From positions 1-64,000 of the forward strand of contig NZ_SWDB01000009.1 of assembly GCF_005116735.1 (NCBI RefSeq): DNA of 64,000 nt, read 5' to 3'. Positions 16,840 to 25,235 of the stretch are shown here, piece after piece. The notes under the pieces are model-generated. The model worked only from the letters and a program-made list of their open reading frames with translations. It ran no database searches and was not told where the DNA came from. Within the stretch, counting starts at the first letter, position 1. Every line of letters starts with the position of its first letter. Position numbers and translations under genes: made by a program. Source of the DNA: Thalassotalea mangrovi (lineage in GTDB: Bacteria; Pseudomonadota; Gammaproteobacteria; Enterobacterales; Alteromonadaceae).

Positions 16840-17757
16840 ATGCAAACCTTAACTATCCCACAATTACCATTGCATTCTTCCCGGCTCATATACGGTTGTA
16901 TGCGGATTAGCGGTAATAACTCTGCCGAAGACCGGGCAAAGGGCAAGCGGGCGATAGAAGCCGCCATTGATGAAGGTTACAACCACTTCGATCATGCCGA
17001 TATCTATGGCGGTGGCGCCTGTGAATCTGTCTTTGGCGAGGTGATAAAAGCGCAACCCTATCTACGCGATAAACTCCTGATCACCTCGAAAGCTGGCATT
17101 CGCTTTGCCGATACACCGGTGCAAGGTGAAGTCGGACGTTATGATTTTTCTCACGATTATTTAATCCAGCAGGTAGAAGGATCGTTAACGCGTTTAAACA
17201 TCGATGCGCTCGACATGTTTTTATTGCACCGTCCTGACTATCTGTTTAATGCCGAGCAGGTCGCACACACCTTGAATGAACTGAAACAGCAGGGCAAAGT
17301 AAAGCATTTTGGTGTAAGTAATTTTAGCCCGTCGCAGCTGGAGTTATTGCAGTCAAAAATGGATGAACCATTGCTGGTTAACCAGGTTGAGATAAATATT
17401 CACAATATCAGCGCGTTTTCCGATGGCACCTTAGATCAGTGCCAGCAATACGGGATCACGCCAATGGCATGGTGTCCGATTGCCACCGTGGCCTATGAAG
17501 CCTGGGGCAACACTTTCAGCGATGCAGATATCGCCCGGATAAATCAAGAGTACCAGCGTCAGGCCGATTTTTATGGCTGTGAAAAATGGGTCATTGCCCT
17601 GGCCTGGTTGCTCATTCACCCCGCCAATATTTGCCCGATTATCGGCTCGACCACCCCAGCGCGTATCGCCATGGCCAAGCAGGCACTGGAGCTTAATTAT
17701 CGACGCGAAGACTGGTACCGATTGCTGCAGGCCAGAAATGGCCAGCCAGTACCTTAA
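16840..17757 (+). CDS. Aldo/keto reductase (YdhF-like)
   Basis: A cytoplasmic NADPH-dependent oxidoreductase of the AKR superfamily (305 residues, TIM barrel). The catalytic tetrad is visible: Asp in HFDHAD, Tyr in DIYGGG, Lys in ITSKAGI and His in FLLHRPDYL; the cofactor end reads ICPIIGSTTPARI. It resembles E. coli YdhF. The ATG at 16840 follows a GGAGG at a rather long distance; the TTG at 16822 is an alternative. It sits between the halogenases and a GH133 enzyme, on the same strand with short gaps, so a role in reducing a sugar or a product of the halogenase step is possible but unproven. Confidence 0.85.
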   Translation: MQTLTIPQLPLHSSRLIYGCMRISGNNSAEDRAKGKRAIEAAIDEGYNHFDHADIYGGGACESVFGEVIKAQPYLRDKLLITSKAGIRFADTPVQGEVGRYDFSHDYLIQQVEGSLTRLNIDALDMFLLHRPDYLFNAEQVAHTLNELKQQGKVKHFGVSNFSPSQLELLQSKMDEPLLVNQVEINIHNISAFSDGTLDQCQQYGITPMAWCPIATVAYEAWGNTFSDADIARINQEYQRQADFYGCEKWVIALAWLLIHPANICPIIGSTTPARIAMAKQALELNYRREDWYRLLQARNGQPVP

Positions 17758-17794
17758 TACCATTCCCGCTGCGCAAAGGAGTTTGCATAAGTCG

Positions 17795-18250
17795 ATGAGT
17801 TTTTGGAAAGAGCTATTTGATATTTATCAGCACAAGCTGCAATCGCGGCGTCTCGCCAGCGGTGCGGGCCGCGCTTTAGTGCAGGAAATGAAAACCAATC
17901 TTTGCTTACTGGCAGAAGCGCTGGACAGCCCCAATGACAGTCCGGATCTGATTGCCAGTTTAAGTGATTCAGCATTTATGTATTATTGCCAGCAAGGTTA
18001 TGATTTCAACACATTCAACCAACAAAAACTAACTGTGTCGACAACCCGGGAGATCCGTGAGTTTAACCAATACCTGAGCCAGTCGACCGAGGACTTAGTG
18101 TATCGAGCCTATCAGAGGATTCGTGTGCTCAAGGCATTTGCCAAGAGTCAAAATGCCATAAAGAGCCAACGGCGAATCCAATCCTTACTGCGCTATCATA
18201 TTATGCTTATCGCCCACATCCAGGGACAATCCCTGAGTACAAGTAATTAA
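17795..18250 (+). CDS. Small mostly helical protein of unknown function
   Basis: A 151-residue protein beginning SFWKELFDIYQHKL. It has no signal peptide and no membrane segment, and it is rich in Leu, Gln, Arg and Ser with amphipathic helices predicted by eye throughout. I recognise no family. The frame stays open upstream into the aldo/keto reductase gene, but translation probably starts at the ATG at 17795, preceded by AAAGGAG at a long 12-13 nt spacing. It lies 37 bp after the reductase and 21 bp before the GH133 gene and is probably co-transcribed with both. Confidence 0.6.
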   Translation: MSFWKELFDIYQHKLQSRRLASGAGRALVQEMKTNLCLLAEALDSPNDSPDLIASLSDSAFMYYCQQGYDFNTFNQQKLTVSTTREIREFNQYLSQSTEDLVYRAYQRIRVLKAFAKSQNAIKSQRRIQSLLRYHIMLIAHIQGQSLSTSN

Positions 18251-18271
18251 TTCCCGACAGGAGATTTCACG

Positions 18272-20584
18272 GTGACTTTTCGTTTACCTGTATACTTAAC
18301 CTTGGTTTTTTTGACTTTCGCCTGCCAGCCAACCGTAGATGTGAATCATAGTAACGACCAGACAGAGTCGCAACCAATCGCTATCACCAAGGTTAGCCTG
18401 GAACAACTGGCTATCGATGTTAGTGCCGCAGAAAATCGCCCGGTATCGTTTACTAATAAACGTTCCGGTTATTACCACACCCAGACCCATGCCAATAACC
18501 ATCCTGAACACGCCTGGTTTAGCGGCTATAACCTGGCCCAGAAACGTTTGTTCAGCGATTATCAAATTCGCCTGGACTCAGAGTTATTAAACCGCCAGCA
18601 AGCGAGTGTCAGTGTGTATCCGGACAAGCTGGTTCGCCGTTATCCAGACAACACCATAGAAACCCTGATGTTATTTGATAACCAGGATATTGTTCGCATC
18701 GGTCTAAGCAGTGGGCCGTCCAAGGCAACCCTGACCTTAACCGGAGAACAAATCCACAAGCAGGGCAGCGACGGGGAATTATCGCTATACCAGAGTAGCG
18801 AAGACCCGGAAAAGGTGATTGCGGTTGCACCGATAATCCGGACAAAAGATATTGGCAATAATCAGGAGCAAGGCTTCTACGTTCTGATTGCCGATGATCT
18901 GAGTGAAGCAAACGCATTACTAAGCAAAGTGCGAGAGCATGATGCAACATGGCAGCAACAGCGCCAACAGAGAATGCTAAAACTTATCAATAGCCTCACG
19001 TCCTTCGATAGCAGTGATGGCAATTTAACCAAAGCCATTGCCTGGCAGATACTCAATCTCGACTCGCTGATGACCAACCAGCATGGAAAAGGCATCTACG
19101 CCGGCCTGCCATGGTTCAATGAATACTGGGGACGCGATAGCTTTATCTCGCTACCTGGTGCGACACTGGTAACCGGTCAATTTGAATTCGCCCGGGATAT
19201 GATCACCGCCTTTGCCAAATTTCAGGACCGGGATCCTGATTCAAAATTCTTTGGCCGGGTTCCAAACCGAGTGCGCATCGAAGACATTGACTACCACACC
19301 ACAGATGGTACACCGCGATTTGTCATCGAAATGCTGCATTACGTGCAGTACAGTGGCGATGCCAGCTTAATTGAACAACTTTATCCGAATGTAAAAGATT
19401 CAATAAACGGTTCGTTAAAAAACTGGGTGGATAACCAGGGATATTTATTGCACGCCGATAATGAAACCTGGATGGATGCCCGTCGCGAACCAGATAAAGT
19501 CCCCTATTCACCGCGGGGTAGCCGGGCAAATGATATTCAGGCATTGTGGTTCAAGCAACTTCAGGCGGGCATCTACTTTGCCAGCGTAGTTGGCGATCAG
19601 GCATCGCTGGCTTCGTGGCAGCAGGCATTAGCAAAGCTGCAAGCGAATTTCCGCAAGGATTTTGTGCTCACTGAACAGGATATGCTTGCCGATCATTTAA
19701 ACACAGACAACTCCGCTGATATGCAGTTACGTCCGAATCAACTGTACGCCTTTGATATGGTTCGCGATAACGAATTTACCACTCGGGCGACCCGCAAAGC
19801 CTGGCAACAACTGGTCTACCCCTGGGGCGTCGCCTCTCTCGACAATCGCGATCCGAACTTCCACCCATATCACCTGACTGATGCCTATCACAAGGATTCG
19901 GCTTACCATAACGGTACGGTCTGGCTATGGAACAACGGCATTGCCATGCAACGTATGATTGAGGCCGGCGATACGGAACTTGCCTATCAATTATTTGAAA
20001 ATATGAACGCGCAGGCATTAACCCGGGGCGTGGTCGGTGGGCTTGCGGAAAACGCCGATGCTTATCCGGTTCCCGGACAAACCCATGCGAAAATAACCGG
20101 CACCTATTTACAGGCCTGGTCAAATGCCGAGCAACTCAGGGTATGGTATCAATATTTCCTCGGCATTCGTCCGGATTTGATTAAACAGGAAATCACCTTT
20201 GCGCCGCGTATTCCCAAAACCCTTAGCGATGTTAAATTTCAGATTAAACTAGGCCAGGGGCAATTACAGGCAGTGTATAAAAATCAGGGATTGGGCTCGA
20301 CTTACCGGGTCGCCACTGAAAACTTTGCAGGTGTTATGGTGCTGGACATCCCGCCTTATTCGCTAACCAGAATTAATATCGAACCGGGTATCGAATTAAG
20401 GATTACCGACATTAACTCGCAGCTAATAATCGACAGCGTTGCCAGCAACAAAGAAACTGCAGAACAGGTGGTGTTGACACCTGAACAACAGCGATTGACC
20501 CAACAACAGATGCAACAGCGCATCATGTCCGATACGGTATTTGCCAGTCCGCTGCCACTTACTCAGCATCAGACGGTTAAATAA
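18272..20584 (+). CDS. GH133-type amylo-alpha-1,6-glucosidase lipoprotein
   Basis: A glycogen-debranching-enzyme-like hydrolase (PF06202) of 770 residues. Lipoprotein signal LVFLTFAC (Cys18) is followed by an N-terminal beta domain (about 40-240) and an (alpha/alpha)6 barrel. Barrel motifs are LPWFNEYWGRDSF (about 279-291), NETWMDAR (Asp402, probable catalytic acid) and GLAENAD (probable base Glu). The start is GTG with AGGAG upstream. It probably removes alpha-1,6-linked glucose stubs, complementing the GH13 pullulanase and the GH97 exo-enzyme of the opposite arm. The last ~60 residues are Gln-rich and probably unstructured. The neighbourhood supports a role in branched alpha-glucan breakdown. 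Confidence 0.82.
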   Translation: MTFRLPVYLTLVFLTFACQPTVDVNHSNDQTESQPIAITKVSLEQLAIDVSAAENRPVSFTNKRSGYYHTQTHANNHPEHAWFSGYNLAQKRLFSDYQIRLDSELLNRQQASVSVYPDKLVRRYPDNTIETLMLFDNQDIVRIGLSSGPSKATLTLTGEQIHKQGSDGELSLYQSSEDPEKVIAVAPIIRTKDIGNNQEQGFYVLIADDLSEANALLSKVREHDATWQQQRQQRMLKLINSLTSFDSSDGNLTKAIAWQILNLDSLMTNQHGKGIYAGLPWFNEYWGRDSFISLPGATLVTGQFEFARDMITAFAKFQDRDPDSKFFGRVPNRVRIEDIDYHTTDGTPRFVIEMLHYVQYSGDASLIEQLYPNVKDSINGSLKNWVDNQGYLLHADNETWMDARREPDKVPYSPRGSRANDIQALWFKQLQAGIYFASVVGDQASLASWQQALAKLQANFRKDFVLTEQDMLADHLNTDNSADMQLRPNQLYAFDMVRDNEFTTRATRKAWQQLVYPWGVASLDNRDPNFHPYHLTDAYHKDSAYHNGTVWLWNNGIAMQRMIEAGDTELAYQLFENMNAQALTRGVVGGLAENADAYPVPGQTHAKITGTYLQAWSNAEQLRVWYQYFLGIRPDLIKQEITFAPRIPKTLSDVKFQIKLGQGQLQAVYKNQGLGSTYRVATENFAGVMVLDIPPYSLTRINIEPGIELRITDINSQLIIDSVASNKETAEQVVLTPEQQRLTQQQMQQRIMSDTVFASPLPLTQHQTVK

Positions 20585-20598
20585 CGCCGAAAACCTGC

Positions 20599-20628
20599 CC
20601 CCCTCAACTTAACAACAAGTTGAGGGGG
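20599..20628 (+). terminator. Strong hairpin after the GH133 gene
   Basis: Perfect 12-bp stem (CCCCCTCAACTT with its complement) and a 6-nt loop, 15 bp past the stop codon. There is no T-tract, so it may be an mRNA 3' end stabiliser or a Rho-dependent end rather than a classical terminator. Confidence 0.55.
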
Positions 20629-20695
20629 TGAACTAGCCATAGCGTTAATGCCGTGCGAGAATGGTTGGTAAGTTTGTAGTAACCTTCTCCTTCAT

Positions 20696-21412
20696 ATGAA
20701 TACAACAATAACAATAAACCCAGAACTGGATTGGGACGCGTTAAAGCGCGAATATCAAAGAGAATCCCGATTACAAATCAAAGACTTTTTCAGCGCCGAC
20801 ACTGCCGAATATTTATTACACCTTTTACAGTCGAATCAAGACTGGTACCTGGCGTTTAATAATGGCAACCAATTTTACGAAAGCTCGTTAGAAGATTTAC
20901 AAAAGCTCACCGATGAGCAACGACATAAATTTCGCGCCAATATCGAACGTCGGGCGCAAAATCACTTTCAATATGTATTTTTTCAATACTACATATCACA
21001 GGCAATCAGCCTGGGAGAAAATGATGGTCATCCTTTGCATGCCTTTGAGGCCTTTGTAAACAGTGAGGAATATCTCGAAAAAATGCGATTTCTGACCGAA
21101 GAAAGAAAAATCGCAAAAGCAGATAGCTATGCTTCCTATTATGCTCCGGGTCACTTCCTGAGCGAACATGATGATATTCACCCCAAGCATGACAGGGTTG
21201 CCGCCTGCACCTTTTCACTGACGAAAAACTGGCAGCTTAACTGGGGTGGCCACCTGGCTTTTTATGACTCGCAGGGAAACATTGACAAAGCCCTGATCCC
21301 ATCGTTTAACACCATGAATATCTTCAGAATTCCACAGCGCCATGCGGTGCAACCGGTCGCGCCATGGGCGGGTGATAAACGCTTGAGTTTGCTAAGCTGG
21401 TTACACCGATAA
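20696..21412 (+). CDS. 2OG-Fe(II) oxygenase, prolyl-4-hydroxylase-like
   Basis: A non-haem iron dioxygenase of 238 residues. Metal ligands His158 and Asp160 (SEHDDI) and distal His216 (RHAVQP), with Arg229 for 2-oxoglutarate, form the complete facial triad set; WGGHLAFYD is typical of prolyl-4-hydroxylase-like folds. Such enzymes hydroxylate proteins or small molecules using O2 and 2-oxoglutarate. It is cytoplasmic (no signal). It lies 111 bp after the GH133 gene, past a hairpin, so it may have its own promoter. Genes of this type are often found with halogenases beside TonB receptors, where their targets are unknown. Confidence 0.8.
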   Translation: MNTTITINPELDWDALKREYQRESRLQIKDFFSADTAEYLLHLLQSNQDWYLAFNNGNQFYESSLEDLQKLTDEQRHKFRANIERRAQNHFQYVFFQYYISQAISLGENDGHPLHAFEAFVNSEEYLEKMRFLTEERKIAKADSYASYYAPGHFLSEHDDIHPKHDRVAACTFSLTKNWQLNWGGHLAFYDSQGNIDKALIPSFNTMNIFRIPQRHAVQPVAPWAGDKRLSLLSWLHR

Positions 21413-21434
21413 ACAAAGGCATCCGGTTTATTGG

Positions 21435-24400
21435 TTAATCAATCTCAAAGGAATAATAAATATCGGCGGAGTTTTCCAGCCCGGAAACGGTCTCCAGCCA
21501 TAATCTCGACATCAGGTAAAAGCGAACCGTAAGTTCATTAATAGGCTCGTAAACGCCAATACCATATTTTAAGAAGATTCGTTCTCCCAGATAACCACTA
21601 ATCGTGGCCTGGGTAACGTCATCCTCGACCTCTGCATCAATGGTGACATCACTCAACAAGGGTAAATTCTGTACCACATTTTGAATCGGCGTGGTTTTGG
21701 TCAGGGCGTTAGCCAATGCTACACCGACCGCACTGCCTCCACCGGAGTTGGCATCCAGGCCACGACCGCGGATCAGGTACGACATAATTTCCGGCTGTGC
21801 CATGCCAGGGTTAGAAAAAAAGCTCAGGTTTAACGCTTCCGTTGGCCCGACTATCGACAGCCCAACCACCACATTTTCATCTTTAATTTCCCTAATCGCT
21901 TTTACATTGATGTTTGGATTAGACGGCGAACCAGCAAAGGATATTTCGCCACTATCTACCTTCAGATCCTGACCGTATGCCTTGTATTCACCATTTAATA
22001 TTTTCAGTAAGCCAAATAATTGCAACGGCTGATGCGCTTTTTGGCGAATCTTCAGTTTACCACCAAGGTTTCCGGTAAACCCCTGACCCTTGAGACGAAA
22101 CTCCGGGTTAATCAGTAAATCAACATCGGTGGCGATGGCAAACCGACTTTTTTGCTCAACCTCTTCACCAGAGGCATCGACAATAACCGCATCGTCACTG
22201 ACATCAATACTTCCCTCCGGCAGGTCTTCCAGTGTCATCAATCCATCTAATACCTGAATTTCTCCGCTTATCTGCCCCTCTTGCTCAGCGAAGGCAAAGC
22301 GAATGTCGGTACCGATCACCGCATCGAGATTGGGGGGATATAACAGCGGTATTTTCTCTGCAAACAATCGGGCATTGGCGACTAACCCCTGTTGCCAGTC
22401 AACCGTGGCGCTAAGTTCTGCCGGGAAACTGCGAATTTTGAAACCGCCATCGATATCTGCCTGCTGGCCAGTAAAATTTGCATCAATATTGATATTGTCG
22501 ATGCTATTTGGACTTTGATAGGTTTCAAACTCGCCATCGTGCAGTGACAGGCGGCCTGTTAACGCCGGCTTTTCAGCCGTCCCCGCAATAACCAAAGCTG
22601 AAGAGATGTCGCCCCGGGCTTTGCTGATCCCGGGTACTAACTCTTCCAGTAACTGAATGCGAAACCGTTCAATATCCAGCTTGCCGGAAATCGGGTAGGA
22701 CGCCTGTTGTAAATCGACCTCTAAATCGCCCGCTAACAGTCGACTGCCAGCATCTTTATCGACAAACAGGTCAACCTTTAGCCGCTCGGCATTGCCTGTG
22801 ACCTCGACCTTGCCCTGCTGCCAGCGGATTAAATCAGCGGTTTTATCTTCACTAATCAGGGTGAGTTGCCCGCCTTGCAGATGGTTAACCACTGAAAGTT
22901 TTGCCAGCTGCCCCGCCGACCAGGATACCTGGGCGTCACCATTAATAGCGGATTTTAGCTCCAGCACTTTACCCAGCATCAATTCATCATAATCATCCAG
23001 CGCCACAAACCAGTTCAGGTACAGATCACCGTCATTACCTAATTGACTCTGTTGGGTGACACAGATTTGATTGTCATTATGCTGCCAGCAATGAGGCTCT
23101 ATTTCGACATTCGGGTCTTGCATGTCTATCTGCGCCAGCAGTGCCTGCTGCAACTGCCAATCGATGCCTTCAAAGCCAACACTGGCACTATTGACCTGAA
23201 GTTGGCTACGTTGTGCTTCAAGATCCAGCTGATTATCCAACGCCAAAAGCACTGGTATATCACCACTGGTGTTGAGCTGCAGAGTTTGCTTATCCAGATC
23301 ACCGTTAACCTTAAGGCTGATATCGGACACTTGCTTTTCCTGTATCTGCAGAGCCGCGGATTTGACTTCGATATCGGCCTGATGATTGCTGATTGGACGA
23401 TAGTTGAGGGTAAGTAAGGCCTCGGGAACCTGTATGGTTTGCATGGAAAATTCCTGCAACCTGGCGAGCAGCTCAATTTGAGGGTCACGTATCTCGCCAT
23501 TGACCTGAATATCGCCCGCTAATTGTCCCTCAATCTGTTCAAGCCAACGTTGCAACCTGACTCCCTGCCATTGCCCTTTCAAGTGCCAGTTTTCATCACT
23601 GTAACCACTGATATTTAACTCAGACTCGGCCACGCTGACCATTAACCGGCCATCTTCAAGGCGCAATTCGTTATCAATCGAAAAATTGGCATTCAGGGCA
23701 ATCGGTTGTTCGTTAACAAGGCCCTTCAAGCGAGAGTTATATGAGGAGACCTGCCAGGTTCCCGGTTGCTCGAGGCTTTTCGGTAAATCGTCCTTGTCGA
23801 GCATCGCAAATAAATGCAGTTGCCCTTCAATTCTGCCATCGATGGTTTGCTTGTTTACCATTATCTGGGGCAGCTGAAACGAGGGAATATTAATATCGGC
23901 TTTGCTGCTGAAATCACTACTGTAATCGAGGCTTACCTGGCCTGACAGTGAACTTTTCGTTGCCGCATCGACAAAGTTAAGCTTAGTTAAATCGACAACC
24001 TGCTCACTATGAGTGCCTGTAACGTTAACCTTAGCCTGCTGATAGCCAAAACCATTTAACTTAATCTCGGTATTGAATTGTTGTTGCTGAAGATCACCGT
24101 ATACCTGCGACTGGCTGTTATTAATGATCAGGGGCTGGCCAAGCAATGTGGTTAAATCGATGCGTTGGCTTTGCAAATTGGCAACGAAAGGCAGTTTACT
24201 ATCGAGCAGGTTGCCACGCACATCTAGGCTGACGGGTACATTTCCTGCATTCAGCAAAATAACTTCAAGTTCTGCCAGGTTGCCTTTTACCTGCAGTGTC
24301 TGCTTACTGTTTTCTAATTCCTCATACCAGGGGAAATGGCTAATTTCAGTATTAGCCTGAAGATTCACGCCCCAGGGAGTTTGCCAGTCAATGTTACCGG

Positions 24401-25235
24401 TTAAATCCGCATGGCCATAATCGCGGGCCTGCAAATCAAGTTCCGTAATATCAAGCTGATATCCAGACCAGTTCAGGGCCAGGACAAAGTCTTGGATAGC
24501 AACGTCTGGTTGCGGTTGCGAAGATGTATTCAGCCACAACATAATGTCCGCAATTGAGACCTGGGCAACGAGCAATTCCACCGGAAGAAAAATCTCTGGC
24601 AGGGCCGCAAGTGGCCAGTCATTTTCCGAATCCGCTGTTGATGCTTGCTTGTCATTGCTTTCAGAGGCGGTTGCTTTGTCTGACACCTGGTCAGTAGCTG
24701 TAAGGGTTTTTACTTCGACACGGGATAGCGAAGTACTGGCAAGGTTAACCTGGCTCTGCTGCACCGCGACTGCCGATGTCAATTCTTCAATAGCAACCGC
24801 TACACCGGGGTTTTCAAAGGCAATATGCTTTACCTCAATGGTATCGATACTTATGTCGATTGGAATATCTATCAACGCCGGCGGAAGCGGTTCAGGCTCC
24901 GGTTCGGGTACCTTCTCTGTCGGCGACATAACAACCCGTACTGAATCCGCCTGTAAGGAGGGTAGGCAAAGCCGTTTGACCAATAAACAGCGTTTATGCA
25001 AATGATAACTCACCTCATCAAGGACGATCGACAAACCATCCAGTTCGATTTGGATCTGCTCAAACTCCGCCTGGTTGAGCAGATGTCCCTGTCGAAACTG
25101 AATGTCGATAAATGACAGGGTATTCACACCAGCCACCAATAGCCGGTTGCCCCACTGAGTGAAGATTAACAACGAGAGAAGTAGCAGCAAGATTAGAATC
25201 GGTGCGACAACCCACTTTAGCAACCTCCTAATCAT
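21435..25235 (-). CDS. tamB: TamB, inner-membrane-anchored AsmA-like bridge protein
   Basis: A very large protein (1266 residues) with one N-terminal membrane helix (about 8-28, LLKWVVAPILILLLLLSLLI) and a long repetitive beta-rich body ending in the conserved DUF490/TamB C-terminal domain (about 930-1266). TamB spans the periplasm as a hydrophobic groove and works with TamA in outer-membrane lipid transport and barrel assembly. Residues about 107-125 are a proline/glutamate-rich stretch, unusual but tolerated. The start codon overlaps the tamA stop (TAATG), so translation is coupled. The size matches E. coli TamB (1259). Confidence 0.95.
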   Translation of the reverse strand: MIRRLLKWVVAPILILLLLLSLLIFTQWGNRLLVAGVNTLSFIDIQFRQGHLLNQAEFEQIQIELDGLSIVLDEVSYHLHKRCLLVKRLCLPSLQADSVRVVMSPTEKVPEPEPEPLPPALIDIPIDISIDTIEVKHIAFENPGVAVAIEELTSAVAVQQSQVNLASTSLSRVEVKTLTATDQVSDKATASESNDKQASTADSENDWPLAALPEIFLPVELLVAQVSIADIMLWLNTSSQPQPDVAIQDFVLALNWSGYQLDITELDLQARDYGHADLTGNIDWQTPWGVNLQANTEISHFPWYEELENSKQTLQVKGNLAELEVILLNAGNVPVSLDVRGNLLDSKLPFVANLQSQRIDLTTLLGQPLIINNSQSQVYGDLQQQQFNTEIKLNGFGYQQAKVNVTGTHSEQVVDLTKLNFVDAATKSSLSGQVSLDYSSDFSSKADINIPSFQLPQIMVNKQTIDGRIEGQLHLFAMLDKDDLPKSLEQPGTWQVSSYNSRLKGLVNEQPIALNANFSIDNELRLEDGRLMVSVAESELNISGYSDENWHLKGQWQGVRLQRWLEQIEGQLAGDIQVNGEIRDPQIELLARLQEFSMQTIQVPEALLTLNYRPISNHQADIEVKSAALQIQEKQVSDISLKVNGDLDKQTLQLNTSGDIPVLLALDNQLDLEAQRSQLQVNSASVGFEGIDWQLQQALLAQIDMQDPNVEIEPHCWQHNDNQICVTQQSQLGNDGDLYLNWFVALDDYDELMLGKVLELKSAINGDAQVSWSAGQLAKLSVVNHLQGGQLTLISEDKTADLIRWQQGKVEVTGNAERLKVDLFVDKDAGSRLLAGDLEVDLQQASYPISGKLDIERFRIQLLEELVPGISKARGDISSALVIAGTAEKPALTGRLSLHDGEFETYQSPNSIDNINIDANFTGQQADIDGGFKIRSFPAELSATVDWQQGLVANARLFAEKIPLLYPPNLDAVIGTDIRFAFAEQEGQISGEIQVLDGLMTLEDLPEGSIDVSDDAVIVDASGEEVEQKSRFAIATDVDLLINPEFRLKGQGFTGNLGGKLKIRQKAHQPLQLFGLLKILNGEYKAYGQDLKVDSGEISFAGSPSNPNINVKAIREIKDENVVVGLSIVGPTEALNLSFFSNPGMAQPEIMSYLIRGRGLDANSGGGSAVGVALANALTKTTPIQNVVQNLPLLSDVTIDAEVEDDVTQATISGYLGERIFLKYGIGVYEPINELTVRFYLMSRLWLETVSGLENSADIYYSFEID

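Noticed and set aside
24544..25005. Plus-strand frame with a GSGSGSGSG stretch
   Set aside because: It is the antisense shadow of the proline/glutamate-rich part of tamB.
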